From a virus, in IMG/VR virus record IMGVR_UViG_3300036985_000644, positions 1 to 28,266 of that record: DNA of 28,266 bases, one strand, 5' to 3'. Made by a program: the position numbers and the translations under genes. This document shows, one piece after another, positions 1 through 8,655 of the stretch. Each line of letters starts with the position of its first letter. The first letter of the stretch is position 1. The notes beneath the pieces are model-generated. The model did no database searches and was not told where the DNA came from. It worked only from the letters and a program-made list of their open reading frames with translations.

Positions 1-1582
1 AACTAATACCTGTCCAACATTGGGATGAACTGTTCCATACTTCAGGAGTTCTATCAGGATAATACTCTGTAGATTCCCAGTAGCCCATTGTACCACGCGC
101 AATAATCTTACCACCATCTTCTAATACTTCTGGTGGAGATACAGGAGTTATAGTTGCTGTATTAGCAACTTCAAATATTCTTTCTCTTTCAGTTGGATCA
201 GTAAACAATACATTAGGTTGGTACTGCGCTAGACCATCAGCATCTGCTGTTTCTGAAAAATTATTAGGTAAAGTAATTGGTGCTCTACCTGGTATATGAT
301 ATGATGAAGACTTATCTCCTGTGTTATATACCCATCTAATAAAGAATGCATATACTTCATCACGTAAGTAACTTGGCTTATATCCACCGTTTACATAATA
401 GTCAGGTGGGTATTCTACAGATACCCACCTCGCTCTAATAAGATTAGCAAGAGGCTGATAATTAAAATCAAATTTAGAAGTAGGACCAACACGCAGAAGA
501 TAATTATTAACCTCAACAATCTGATCACTCTTTTCATATACTGGTGTTTGAATAGGTAACTGTTCAATTGGAACAGATATCAAGCTGTCAGCAATATTGT
601 CTAAATAAACTTTTTGTGTATTAGTTGAATAAACTCCAATTCTTTTAGCTACAGTACCTTGATTAATTGTTTGTACAACTACTAGGATAAACTCTTTAAA
701 GTTTTCTGTGTCTGCATCAATAGTAATTTCTAATGCTCCTCTGAAATCAGTTTCAAACCATATAGGTTGAACATTACTTCCAGAGAACCAGTCTGTAACT
801 TTTTCTCCCTGTATACTATAAGCAATAGTAGCAAAGTAAGATCCATTTCTTAGGGCTCCTCCTGACTTGCCAGGTGCAACCTGTAAGCACGGTGTTTTCA
901 TTAAACGTGCTAGTCTAAGCTTCTCACAATCTAATACTGTTGTATTAGTACATGTTATACACCCGCCTGCTAATCCACCATTACTATCTACACAATTCTG
1001 AATCCAATCTACTCCTGGCCATTGAATATTACTAGTACCATTAGAGTATATGTTATTACCAATCCAGATATAATCATTTGCTGGCCATGTCTGAGGATCT
1101 CCTACATTAAGATATCTATCAGGGTTAAGACCATCATTCCAATATACAGCCCAAGAGCAATCTTCTTTTTCTCTTGAGGCACCGTATATTAAATTGAGCT
1201 CATTAAAGTTTAAACAAACATCTTGAACAATAGGTCTATACTTACAAAGATCTTCTTCAAATAAACCTATCTCAGAATTGATTGAAGCTAACTGAGCATC
1301 TACATGTGCCGCAGTAAAGATTAACCACTTGTCTGAAAACAAATGTATAGTACCAACAATAACTTTTCTTCCAACAGGCATTGTTGCACCGGCTGTTGCA
1401 CATAAGTAATTAGCAGGTTCTCCCGATAATGTACCTAAGTTACCTTCAATAGTATTGTTGACAACATTTCTAGCATGTGTCCACATCCCATCCTGAATGA
1501 ATGAGCTATCTGAGTCTTTATTTAGACCCTTGACAAAACTATTAGTCTCAGTCTTACTTAAATCAATATTATTCTTTGCCAT
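1..1582 (-). CDS. Large tail protein, muzzle-type (N-terminal part, truncated by window edge)
   Basis: An open frame of 527 codons runs from an ATG at 1582 to the left edge without a stop, so the C-terminus lies outside the window. The start follows the preceding stop by one base, as expected in this operon. The N-terminus contains SFVKGLNKDSDSSFIQDGMW followed by an A-R-N-V-V-N-N segment. From memory, the 'F-x-x-G-x-N-x-D' opening and 'x-A-R-N' are seen at the start of the big tail muzzle/nozzle proteins of crAss-like phages. The rest is rich in Trp, Tyr and Asn with several Cys (near residues 185-215), as in beta-rich virion proteins. It is the last gene after two ring-protein candidates, which fits a protein at the distal end of a short tail. 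It could instead be another large tail or fibre protein. The coding call is firm; the muzzle role is inferred. Confidence 0.72.
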   Translation of the reverse strand, partial: MAKNNIDLSKTETNSFVKGLNKDSDSSFIQDGMWTHARNVVNNTIEGNLGTLSGEPANYLCATAGATMPVGRKVIVGTIHLFSDKWLIFTAAHVDAQLASINSEIGLFEEDLCKYRPIVQDVCLNFNELNLIYGASREKEDCSWAVYWNDGLNPDRYLNVGDPQTWPANDYIWIGNNIYSNGTSNIQWPGVDWIQNCVDSNGGLAGGCITCTNTTVLDCEKLRLARLMKTPCLQVAPGKSGGALRNGSYFATIAYSIQGEKVTDWFSGSNVQPIWFETDFRGALEITIDADTENFKEFILVVVQTINQGTVAKRIGVYSTNTQKVYLDNIADSLISVPIEQLPIQTPVYEKSDQIVEVNNYLLRVGPTSKFDFNYQPLANLIRARWVSVEYPPDYYVNGGYKPSYLRDEVYAFFIRWVYNTGDKSSSYHIPGRAPITLPNNFSETADADGLAQYQPNVLFTDPTERERIFEVANTATITPVSPPEVLEDGGKIIARGTMGYWESTEYYPDRTPEVWNSSSQCWTGIS

Positions 1583-1583
1583 C

Positions 1584-2621
1584 TTAGATTACTCTTGTTC
1601 CTGTATAGTAATTAAAGTAAGTTGGATCAATAGGATATGACTTAAACATGTCATAGTATTTTCCATATTGTGCTCTGCGGTTAGCCCACCAAAGTTTTTT
1701 CATCTCCTCAAAGTTTGGAGTATTGACTAAACCTAATGCTTGGTTTCTTGCAGTACGGTATCTTCCTTCAATAAGTTGTATTCTATTTGATACATCCTCT
1801 CCATTCATATAGAGGTTCTCTAGAATTCTTTGCTTGAGAGCATACTCATAATACTCATTGAGTAATGGATGATCTGGTACAAGTATTTCACCGTTGTCTC
1901 CTTCAAGTTGACCTTGGTAATTTATATACACTTTACATGTGTTCAGTGTTGTAAATAAAAAGTCACCGTTAATCCATCCTTGGTTAGGAGTATTAAAGTA
2001 TAAGTTAGGACATTCACATTCTATATTTTGACTTGGCTTCATTCTAAGCGGAATCAAAACTCTATACTGTCTTGTCTGCCCATTAGGCATAATTTGTATT
2101 AACTCATACTTCTCTCCTTTACAGTTCATGAATACACGCGGGCGTATACACGTATCACCATAAGGGTTGTTTGGATCATATGCATCAGGAATGTAATTAC
2201 CAGGCAATGTATTTACACCACATGCAGCAGTATGATTACAAGGATTAGCATTACATACAGAACAATTAACAGTAGGAGCAGCACACTGGTCTACAGTACT
2301 TGGTACTTCTCTATATGGTACTTCTTGTATGTTAGTTCCTCCTATATCATATCCTGAATGTAGAGTATACTCACCACAGATAAATGCAAAATTAAATGTG
2401 TAGAAATCATCTGGTAGTCTTACCTTACCATGTTCTACTTCTAGCACAGCTTCTTTTTGCTGATTAATTCTGAGACCTAAATCATAGTTCAATCTTCTAA
2501 CAACTTTAATAAGTGTCTGAGGATCAATCATATTTTCAAGTGCATAGATTTGAAAATCAACCATTACATCATCTAATAGCTGATCAAAGGTTCTATATTT
2601 TAGTGTATAGTTAAAGTCCAT
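1584..2621 (-). CDS. Neck/ring (head-to-tail connector) protein candidate, 345 aa
   Basis: The protein opens with a helical segment (about residues 10-55, with L-I-K-V-V-R-R-L-N-Y-D-L-G-L) and then a beta-type stretch containing EHGKVRLPDDFYTFNFAFIC. A central cysteine-rich insert (about residues 112-160, with CSVCNANPC) follows, and the C-terminus is helical and Trp/Tyr-rich. I recall this helix-then-'V-x-L-P-D-D-F' layout in connector or ring proteins of Bacteroidota podoviruses, including crAss-like phages. The start codon overlaps the stop of the upstream gene (TAATG-type), implying coupled translation. It sits between another ring candidate and the large tail protein, matching a role in the neck or tail barrel. 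The Cys-rich insert is unusual for a connector and may reflect the same cysteine habit seen in other virion proteins here. Which ring it forms cannot be told from sequence alone. Confidence 0.6.
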   Translation of the reverse strand: MDFNYTLKYRTFDQLLDDVMVDFQIYALENMIDPQTLIKVVRRLNYDLGLRINQQKEAVLEVEHGKVRLPDDFYTFNFAFICGEYTLHSGYDIGGTNIQEVPYREVPSTVDQCAAPTVNCSVCNANPCNHTAACGVNTLPGNYIPDAYDPNNPYGDTCIRPRVFMNCKGEKYELIQIMPNGQTRQYRVLIPLRMKPSQNIECECPNLYFNTPNQGWINGDFLFTTLNTCKVYINYQGQLEGDNGEILVPDHPLLNEYYEYALKQRILENLYMNGEDVSNRIQLIEGRYRTARNQALGLVNTPNFEEMKKLWWANRRAQYGKYYDMFKSYPIDPTYFNYYTGTRVI

Positions 2622-3292
2622 TATCTAAGTACGTTTTGGCTATCATCTGCTCCATCTGCTGGAATCTTAATTGATGTAACTAGTTCTTGAATCACATATT
2701 GCTCTATCTCAGAAAACAAGTACTCAGGTAAAGCAAGATTTTGGTCTTGCTTTATCACACACTGGTCTTCTGGATTACATTGAAAATCACCCGTGGATCC
2801 TTCAAAGATTGCTTCAATCTTTATAGCATCCCAGTCTACATTTGGTAGATATAAATATCCGTTCTGAAACCAAAAGTATTTACGTGTATTGTATTTAAAA
2901 GTTGTTGTTCTTGTCATTGATGCAAATGTACCAGGCTCTGTACGGAATACTTTGATAGTTCCATCAATAGAAGATACTGTTCTGAATACAGGTCCAAAAG
3001 CTCCTGTAAATATATTAGGAAGTTTTTCTTTACTTCTTTTAAAGTAGCACTCAGAATATACACCAGTGCAATCAGCTTCTACTTTATCTACATCAATAAG
3101 CTCTACATACGGAAGATATGTAAAGAGTGAACTTATCTTCATTAATCTATTTTGATTGTCTTCTCTCTTAAGAAGTGTTTTACCATATTTAAGAATAGCA
3201 AAGTAGATACTCCTATCAGTAAGGAACGGATCTTCCTTCACAGCTTTGAGTGCTGTTCTTACTCTTGATATTGCCTCACCTATTGTTGTCAT
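2621..3292 (-). CDS. Neck/ring or tail-stabilisation protein candidate, 223 aa
   Basis: The first 60 residues are helical, with DRSIYFAILKYGKTLLKRED. A beta-rich middle carries a VDKVEADCTGVYSECYFKR segment (two Cys) and a VSSIDG motif near residue 107. The C-terminus is an acidic helix ending in QNVLR. I recall closely similar proteins beside ring proteins in crAss-like and other Bacteroidota phages, where they are annotated as tail stabilisation or head-tail connector proteins. The start overlaps the stop of the IHF-like gene (ATGA), and its own stop overlaps the next start, so it belongs to one translationally coupled tail cassette. No catalytic motif is visible. Role is by resemblance and position only. 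Confidence 0.58.
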   Translation of the reverse strand: MTTIGEAISRVRTALKAVKEDPFLTDRSIYFAILKYGKTLLKREDNQNRLMKISSLFTYLPYVELIDVDKVEADCTGVYSECYFKRSKEKLPNIFTGAFGPVFRTVSSIDGTIKVFRTEPGTFASMTRTTTFKYNTRKYFWFQNGYLYLPNVDWDAIKIEAIFEGSTGDFQCNPEDQCVIKQDQNLALPEYLFSEIEQYVIQELVTSIKIPADGADDSQNVLR

Positions 3293-3873
3293 AAATCAAA
3301 CTCATTATAGTCTTTTAAATTAGACTGTAGTTTTCTATCTCTTATACCTTGAAGAACTAATGCTGTATAAGCCTTCTTCATTTTAGTTGTTGCATCTATA
3401 CTAACATACATATTCCAGTTTTCTGGGTATGTCTTTGCCACAGTTCTTTTAAAGTTTCTGCAAGCTATAAAACTCCAGCATTCTCTAAAAGTATATTTGT
3501 ATTTACTAGCAGAGCATGTATAAAATATCTTAGCAAGCTTACCATCTGTCTCCCAGTTTTTATTGTTTACAGTCACACCATATTTTGATGACTTACCGTA
3601 ATCAATGTTTTTTCCTTTTACTGATTGACAACTCCCAATAAATAAATGTCCTAATCCTTCTGGTAGCTGAACACCATCTCTTGTTTCTATCACAGTCTCT
3701 GAAAGAACCTCATTAAATCTTTTGACAATCTTTTTGATATCACTTTCTGTTACATCTTTATACTTGCCAAACTTTTCTCTAAATGCATTAAAGAAATCTT
3801 TGTTTAAAACGTTATGGGCTTTCTGTCTGAATCTTGGTGCCTTGACGTTTGGTAACTTAAACTCTTTACTCAT
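3289..3873 (-). CDS. HU/IHF-like DNA-binding protein, extended form (194 aa)
   Basis: Residues about 40-85 resemble the HU/IHF fold: a helical dimerisation-like region (IKKIVKRFNEVLSETVIETR) followed by DGVQLPEGLGHLFIG, comparable to the HU 'G-x-x-V-x-L-P-G-x-G-x-F' turn. The remaining 110 residues are basic and aromatic (FKRTVAK, KYKYTFRECW), with no match I can name. Crass-like genomes are known to encode IHF-like subunits among tail genes, and this one lies directly before two ring candidates, which supports the call. It is first after a terminator and a TATATTTG promoter-like box, so it probably opens a separate transcript covering the tail genes. A second, shorter IHF-like gene lies at 26552-26917. 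The DNA-binding role is inferred; it may be a virion component rather than a regulator. Confidence 0.6.
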   Translation of the reverse strand: MSKEFKLPNVKAPRFRQKAHNVLNKDFFNAFREKFGKYKDVTESDIKKIVKRFNEVLSETVIETRDGVQLPEGLGHLFIGSCQSVKGKNIDYGKSSKYGVTVNNKNWETDGKLAKIFYTCSASKYKYTFRECWSFIACRNFKRTVAKTYPENWNMYVSIDATTKMKKAYTALVLQGIRDRKLQSNLKDYNEFDL

Positions 3874-3911
3874 ACTATACTATTTAATATACAAAAAAAT
3901 ATCCACTCTAG

Positions 3912-3919
3912 CAAATATA
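3912..3919 (-). promoter_or_regulatory. Promoter-like -7 box, TATATTTG, before the IHF-like tail operon
   Basis: The minus strand reads TATATTTG, an exact fit to the Bacteroidota -7 consensus TAnnTTTG. It lies 39 bases before the ATG at 3873 and just after the terminator at 3930-3955. A clear -33 TTTG or TTG element at the usual spacing is not visible because that region is the terminator stem. The call rests on the -7 match and position. Confidence 0.45.
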
Positions 3920-3929
3920 CTAAAAATAG

Positions 3930-3955
3930 AAAACCCCGGGCTCACTTGCCCAGGG
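3930..3955 (-). terminator. Rho-independent terminator after the cysteine-rich fibre genes
   Basis: On the minus strand CCCTGGGC and GCCCGGGG form an 8-bp GC-rich stem (one G-U pair) around a 6-base loop AAGTGA, followed by TTTT. It lies 45 bases past the stop at 4000. This is the most GC-rich spot in an AT-rich window, which makes chance unlikely. Confidence 0.85.
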
Positions 3956-3999
3956 CTTCCACTTGTTAGCCACAGAAACCAACAAACTGCGACATATCT

Positions 4000-4554
4000 T
4001 TAAAGAGGAAAAACACTAACAGCAGTATAATATGCTGTAGCAATTTGTCCAACTGAATCAGTTACTTTTACTTTAAATAGGCAAGTAGCAATTTCTCCTG
4101 CAGCAAAACCATCATATACGTTTCCTGTAAGATTAAGATTAACTGAAGATCCATTAGTTGCTCCAGCAATAGAAAATCCTGCAAAAGCGTTTTGCTCAAT
4201 TGTCCATTCATATGTAAATGGTGCAGTACCATTTGTAAGTGTAGTAGTTAGTGCTCTTCCTGCTTGCTCATTAAAACTAATATCAACAGCAAACGTTGGA
4301 CAACATTGAGCTGGAGCAGGATTACAAAAATAATCCACTACTTGATTTAACGCATCTGCTACAGTATCATTAGTTGCTACTACAGTATCTTGATCACAAA
4401 TAATTGGATCTCCTGTATATATTATACACTGAGCATCAAATACTTCAGAACATGGTTGAACATCAGGACATCCTTCTGGAGTTGGACATGGAGCAGGACT
4501 AGTAAGAAAACTATCCTGGCATCCACAATTTATATTAGTATGATTACAAGCCAT
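4000..4554 (-). CDS. Cysteine-rich virion protein with C-terminal Ig/PKD-like domain, 184 aa
   Basis: The N-terminal 80 residues are Cys- and Pro-rich (MACNHTNINCGCQDS; then CPTPEGCPDVQPC). They include CIIYTGDPIICDQDT followed by a D-T-V-x-D-A-L helix ending in FC. This module resembles residues 18-50 of the collar fibre at 4557-6077 (CVIWQGPNIPC, GDTVSDVV), so the two may attach to the same virion site. Residues about 90-184 look like a PKD/Ig-type beta sandwich: an N-G-T-A-P-F-T-Y-x-W strand pair, then V-x-V-T-D-S-V-G-Q. Such domains are common on phage surfaces and often bind carbohydrates. The gene starts two bases after the fibre gene ends and is the last one before a strong terminator. 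Binding target unknown. Confidence 0.62.
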   Translation of the reverse strand: MACNHTNINCGCQDSFLTSPAPCPTPEGCPDVQPCSEVFDAQCIIYTGDPIICDQDTVVATNDTVADALNQVVDYFCNPAPAQCCPTFAVDISFNEQAGRALTTTLTNGTAPFTYEWTIEQNAFAGFSIAGATNGSSVNLNLTGNVYDGFAAGEIATCLFKVKVTDSVGQIATAYYTAVSVFPL

Positions 4555-4556
4555 GA

Positions 4557-6077
4557 TTAATATTTTATTATATATTGCATTACAATGTATGGTTGCATGT
4601 TTCCATGTGGTAACCCTTGAAGTGCTGGTGAACCGTCTCCAGTTGTTCCAGATAATGCTCCGCTAGCTGATCCTGAGAATGAGTGAGTATGCCCACTAAC
4701 TTGTTGTGCCACATCAGCATCATCTAAATCATTGTTAGCTCCAACTTTAATTCTTGTATAATCTCCCGTTCTTGGATTAGCTGCAGGATCACCACCTGTA
4801 CCAAGAGTAGAAGCTGTTTTTAAAGGTACTTTAGTTGCTCCTGTAGTTCCACTTACAGTTGCTGTAAAGGTAGTTGCTGATAAATCATGAGTATGAGGAG
4901 GAATTTGTGCATCACTTAATACTTCAATTCTATTACCTCCTGTATTAGACACAACAGATAAATCAAATCCATCTGCGTTTGTACCTTTTCCTACTGGTAT
5001 TCTGTTAGACATGTTTGGTAGGAAGAATGATGTGCCTCCTAAAGTACCATAGGTAGTTCCAATAGCAGCAAATAAGTCTGGATAAATTGCACTGTCTTTA
5101 TTACTACCGTCACATATAAACCAACCAATTGGCGGAACTAGATTTGGACTAGCCCAAGGAACTACAACACCAGCAGGAAATACAGCTGGTGAACTTACAT
5201 CATATGTAGTAGTATTGGTAACAGGATTATAACTTGATGTTACTGTAATACTTCCTGATCCTGTAACTACAGTCTGAGCGTAGTTATAATCATATAAGAA
5301 ACAAATGCTTGTCCATATATTACTGATTGCATCAGCAAGATTTGTAGCCGGACTAATTAATCCTGTGATTGCTCCAAAATATGGATTATCAGCTAAGGTA
5401 CAAGCTGGCTCTAATACAGCTGCTAATTCTGCTGCTGTTGAAGCAGTAGCAATATATGTACACCAGTCTCCCAGAAATGCTTCAAATAAAGTATCTAGCT
5501 CTACACTTGTAGGTCCTGTATATATTCCAATAGTACATCCTGTTGGAATTGTAATATCAGGTAATGTATAAGCAGGAATATTATTGATCTGTGTTTGTAA
5601 ACTAATCAGTGTAGTATTAATACTTGCAATAGAGTCTTGAATTATAGATATCTCTCCAACTAACTCACATACTCTTGTTGCTATTCTGTCTACATAGTTT
5701 AAAAGATTATCAGTTGCTGCACCAGGAAAACATTCTGTATCTACTGCTACAATACAATCTGTAGGACACCCATTACCATCAGGTGTTGGGACTGGAGTTG
5801 GTAGATTTTCTAATTCACATATTCTGTTAATCAATATTTGAATAAGTGTTTGAAAATCTTTAGGATCACAACCTGCTAAATTTAGACATGCTAAATCATA
5901 GTTATTAACATCTAATGTTTCTAAGATAGCACACAACTCTGTTGCTAATTTGAATACAACATCAGATACTGTATCTCCTGTACATAGTTTAATACAAGGG
6001 ATATTAGGTCCTTGCCAAATCACGCAGTTGCTTGATATTGGTGAGCAAGGTGAGTTATCTAAATTTAAAGGCTTCAT
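4557..6077 (-). CDS. Tail fibre with phage tail-collar domain, 506 aa
   Basis: Residues about 300-506 match the phage tail-collar family (microcystin-dependent-protein type): GVVVPWASPNLVPPIGWFIC, D-G-S, then YPDLFAAIGTTYG, LPNMSNRIPVG, IPPHTHDLS, SGHTHSF and the terminal LPHGNMQPYIVMQYIIKY. The two H-T-H motifs in such domains are known to bind metal in trimeric fibres. Residues 1-140 hold three Cys-bounded modules of about 60 residues (around 18-50, 64-88 and 104-138). A possible coiled coil lies near 140-167. Residues 181-260 contain another C-x-I-x-I-Y-T-G-P module, which suggests repeated attachment or shaft units. This is most likely a receptor-binding or collar fibre that decides host contact. 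The family call is strong; its exact place on the virion is inferred. Confidence 0.85.
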   Translation of the reverse strand: MKPLNLDNSPCSPISSNCVIWQGPNIPCIKLCTGDTVSDVVFKLATELCAILETLDVNNYDLACLNLAGCDPKDFQTLIQILINRICELENLPTPVPTPDGNGCPTDCIVAVDTECFPGAATDNLLNYVDRIATRVCELVGEISIIQDSIASINTTLISLQTQINNIPAYTLPDITIPTGCTIGIYTGPTSVELDTLFEAFLGDWCTYIATASTAAELAAVLEPACTLADNPYFGAITGLISPATNLADAISNIWTSICFLYDYNYAQTVVTGSGSITVTSSYNPVTNTTTYDVSSPAVFPAGVVVPWASPNLVPPIGWFICDGSNKDSAIYPDLFAAIGTTYGTLGGTSFFLPNMSNRIPVGKGTNADGFDLSVVSNTGGNRIEVLSDAQIPPHTHDLSATTFTATVSGTTGATKVPLKTASTLGTGGDPAANPRTGDYTRIKVGANNDLDDADVAQQVSGHTHSFSGSASGALSGTTGDGSPALQGLPHGNMQPYIVMQYIIKY

Positions 6078-6094
6078 ATTATATAATATAATGA

Positions 6095-7861
6095 TTAATT
6101 TCCAGAATTACAAGAACAATTACATGTAGTAGGCTGAGGACATCCACAGTTTACTGGTGGCACACAAGTATAGTCAGGATTAATTAGTGCATCTAACATA
6201 AGCATTTCATGTCTAATCTCCCATCTCATAAGCTCATCAATACAACAGTTAGATATACCATAGCGTCTTTCTAATACATCTTTATACATCCACTCAGAGA
6301 AGTTACATTCTACTTTCTCATAGTACTCAGCTGTACATGCAGGTGTATTATATCCAGGTCTTACTTTTCTTCTTGGTTTTGCCGGTTCAGGTGGACATAC
6401 ACCATCTATACAGTTACCGTATTCAGTTACTACAATACCAACGGGTATAGTCCAACTGATAAGACATGACTTTGGTAAAGTAGAATTTGCACCTACAGTA
6501 TATTTAGTAATTATACCCTCATATGTTATTACATCAAAATTCTTTTCTTCACTTGTAGTATTTGTAAATGTCACACAAGTAGAAGGTATTGTATTTGCTA
6601 AACAAGTAGGGCAATCTTCAAATGGAGCACCTGATACGTTTACTGCACCATCTATAATAGTAATGTCTGTTTCAAATACTTCCCAACAAGTATCAGGACA
6701 TGAATCAAGAACTATTACTTTTCCCACATAAATTTGAAGATCAGTATAAGTAACTATATCATCTAGTATACCCGCACAGTCTGTAAGTAAGTATTTTGGT
6801 AATGCACACTCCTGACATGTTTCAAATGCAGGTTCTTTTGGTGTAACAGGTATGTCACTTGGTACTAGACCATCTACTACTGATACATAAAAACAATCAG
6901 TACCATATTCCTCTAATGTAATATAAGAACCTACATATTCAGATAAGTCTTGACTAGTATAAATGATCTCCTGTGTATTATTACAGTTTATAAGCTCATA
7001 GTAAACTATTAAAGTTTCTTGACATGCTGCACATCCTATAAAAGAAGGTATACTAGGTACAGGAGTGATTGTTACAGGAGCCTCACAAGAAACAATTTGC
7101 TCAACATAAAAACATTTATCAGGATGTTGAGTTACTTGGATAACTGGCCAAAGAGCATCATTTTCAATATTATTATTTATATATGCTGATAAATTACTTG
7201 TTGTACAGTAAGTCTCATTTTCATCAGCACAGTTAGTTATTTGATAATAACATGTTTGACAATCACTACATGTTTCTACTGCCTCTACCTCTTGTACAAT
7301 CTGTTCCCAGGAAAGAATATCCGCACCAACTGGAATGTCTGTTATTAAAACACTAGTTAATTTTAAACAACCTGTTACAATGAGTTGTGCCTCATTAAGA
7401 ATTTCAGTTATTATTAACGGAGTAAGAATCTCTGGACAAGGAAATTCATTAAGATTACCAGTACAACTACTTCCATCATACTGTATATATAATGTTCCTT
7501 GAAGCCCTGCTTCATTAGGTGGCCAATCAATTGGTAGATCAGCACAGCAATCATTAAGTGTATAATATTCAGTAGGACAATCAGGGCATAGTGCACTATT
7601 ACATCCACCTGTAGCTCTTAGAAAATTATTTTCTATAAGCTCTACTGCTATTGATGGATAGTTAGCTGATTCATTTACTATAGATACTCCATAGCATTTA
7701 TTGGTTTCAAGTATACCACCATATCCAATAAGATTTGGCCCTGTATATTGAAAGGTAGCCCCGCTTTGTAAAGCAGGAGGAGTATTCCTACAAAATCTAA
7801 TTGGTGTACCACCACAGCATGGTGTGAACACATAGTAACTTGTACAACCTATAACTGCCAT
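6095..7861 (-). CDS. Modular cysteine-rich virion protein, 588 aa
   Basis: After an N-terminal Cys-containing domain (about 1-90), the protein carries four or five related modules of about 60-70 residues. Each begins with C-x-x-C, then Y-x-L-x-D/N-C, then a T-x-x-L-x-x-Y-V-G-x-x-I stretch and a C-F/W-x-V strand. Examples are CSDCQTCYYQITNC, CAACQETLIVYYELINC and CQECALPKYLLTDC. A basic linker (KPRRKVRPGYN, near 498) leads to a helical C-terminal domain and a tail ending CGCPQPTTCNCSCNSGN. I recall this module in phage proteins from aquatic metagenomes but know no assigned function. The regular Cys pairs suggest disulfide-stapled or metal-bound beta modules in an extended fibre or surface protein. 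Neighbours (collar fibre, 52-aa Cys protein, 180-aa protein) support a virion role. No enzymatic motif is visible. Confidence 0.6.
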   Translation of the reverse strand: MAVIGCTSYYVFTPCCGGTPIRFCRNTPPALQSGATFQYTGPNLIGYGGILETNKCYGVSIVNESANYPSIAVELIENNFLRATGGCNSALCPDCPTEYYTLNDCCADLPIDWPPNEAGLQGTLYIQYDGSSCTGNLNEFPCPEILTPLIITEILNEAQLIVTGCLKLTSVLITDIPVGADILSWEQIVQEVEAVETCSDCQTCYYQITNCADENETYCTTSNLSAYINNNIENDALWPVIQVTQHPDKCFYVEQIVSCEAPVTITPVPSIPSFIGCAACQETLIVYYELINCNNTQEIIYTSQDLSEYVGSYITLEEYGTDCFYVSVVDGLVPSDIPVTPKEPAFETCQECALPKYLLTDCAGILDDIVTYTDLQIYVGKVIVLDSCPDTCWEVFETDITIIDGAVNVSGAPFEDCPTCLANTIPSTCVTFTNTTSEEKNFDVITYEGIITKYTVGANSTLPKSCLISWTIPVGIVVTEYGNCIDGVCPPEPAKPRRKVRPGYNTPACTAEYYEKVECNFSEWMYKDVLERRYGISNCCIDELMRWEIRHEMLMLDALINPDYTCVPPVNCGCPQPTTCNCSCNSGN

Positions 7862-7864
7862 TGT

Positions 7865-8023
7865 TTACTTATTAGTTTGTGCAGGTTTAGCATTTTTAGC
7901 AATTGATATTGATGCTTCATACTTACCTACACAGTTAGTGCATACTGCTGCTCCGTTAGAAGCTTTTCTAGTTTGACATCCGCAAGATAATCTTGCTTTA
8001 CAATTAGGACATGTTGTTGCCAT
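7865..8023 (-). CDS. Small six-cysteine zinc-ribbon-like protein, 52 aa
   Basis: The chosen start is the ATG at 8023 (MATTCPNCKARLSCGC). A longer reading from 8062 would add 13 residues but overlap the end of the 180-aa gene and has no similar support. The protein has C-P-N-C (residues 5-8), C-G-C (14-16) and C-T-N-C (28-31), the spacing of a compact zinc ribbon, followed by a basic tail. It lies between two Cys-rich virion genes, with three bases to the next start. I recall similar small proteins in Bacteroidota phages next to structural genes. Whether it is a virion part, a chaperone or an assembly factor is unknown. Confidence 0.55.
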   Translation of the reverse strand: MATTCPNCKARLSCGCQTRKASNGAAVCTNCVGKYEASISIAKNAKPAQTNK

Positions 8024-8042
8024 ATTTATTGGTTTTAATGGG

Positions 8043-8585
8043 TTAACAAGTTTTACAATCAAATTTATTTAAAAGCTTAAGAGCATAGTTATACAAGCTC
8101 ATACCTTTTTGAGGTTCATGACAGAACTCTACTTTAGCTTTAGCGGCATCAAGATACATTCTGATCATTCTAAGTTTCTCTAATCTTTCTTGTACTTTCT
8201 CTGGCGGCTCACAAGCAGCTAGATCTAAATTACACAAAGCTTTATTATATCTTATTAAAGCTTGAGTGATTCTTAAATGATTGTATTCTACATACACAAG
8301 ATCATTTGGAGAAACACTATACTTAATAATATAGATACCGTCAGGTAGATTAGCATATACTTCTCCACACTGAGTTGTTTGTAACTGTAAATCACAAGCT
8401 GTAAGTATCTCACTAAAGCCTGGAGTAACATCTATTTGTGTAGAGTAACTAAATCCAGGTACTGTCACATTTAATGTAGGACAAGTTACAGGAACTATAT
8501 CAGCATAAATACTTGTATCATTGATAGACAAGATACATGAATTCATTACTGTAGGTACTTCTAAACTTAATACGTGATTTGCCAT
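8043..8585 (-). CDS. Virion-associated protein with beta N-terminus and helical C-terminus, 180 aa
   Basis: Residues 1-95 are beta-type with scattered Cys (NSCILSINDTS, VTCPTLNVTVPGF, CDLQLQTTQC). Residues about 98-180 are helical: YVEYNHLRITQALIRYNKAL, then KLRMIRMYLDAAKAKVEFC and GMSLYNYALKLLNKFDCKTC. The C-terminal domain of the 588-aa neighbour has a loosely similar Cys-ended helical layout. I recall homologues in Bacteroidota phages without a function. The start is 14 bases after the terminator of the 424-aa gene, with TATATTTT in between, so it may begin a new transcript with almost no leader. It is probably an adaptor or fibre-base protein, but this is only inference from its place among fibre genes. 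Confidence 0.5.
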   Translation of the reverse strand: MANHVLSLEVPTVMNSCILSINDTSIYADIVPVTCPTLNVTVPGFSYSTQIDVTPGFSEILTACDLQLQTTQCGEVYANLPDGIYIIKYSVSPNDLVYVEYNHLRITQALIRYNKALCNLDLAACEPPEKVQERLEKLRMIRMYLDAAKAKVEFCHEPQKGMSLYNYALKLLNKFDCKTC

Positions 8586-8598
8586 AGTACTAAAATAT

Positions 8599-8632
8599 AA
8601 AAAAGGGAGAGGAGTATGAAACTCTTCTCCCC
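8599..8632 (-). terminator. Rho-independent terminator after the 424-aa structural gene
   Basis: On the minus strand GGGAGAAGAGT and ACTCCTCTCCC pair as an 11-bp stem with one mismatch around a TTCAT loop, followed by TTTTTT. It lies 24 bases past the stop at 8656. TATATTTT directly after it (8592-8599) resembles a weak promoter -7 box. Confidence 0.85.
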
Positions 8633-8655
8633 TTTTTAGTTTATTGTGATAATTA

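Noticed and set aside
8024-8062. Longer start for the 52-aa zinc-ribbon-like gene
   Set aside because: It would overlap the upstream gene; the MATTCPNC start gives a complete small domain.
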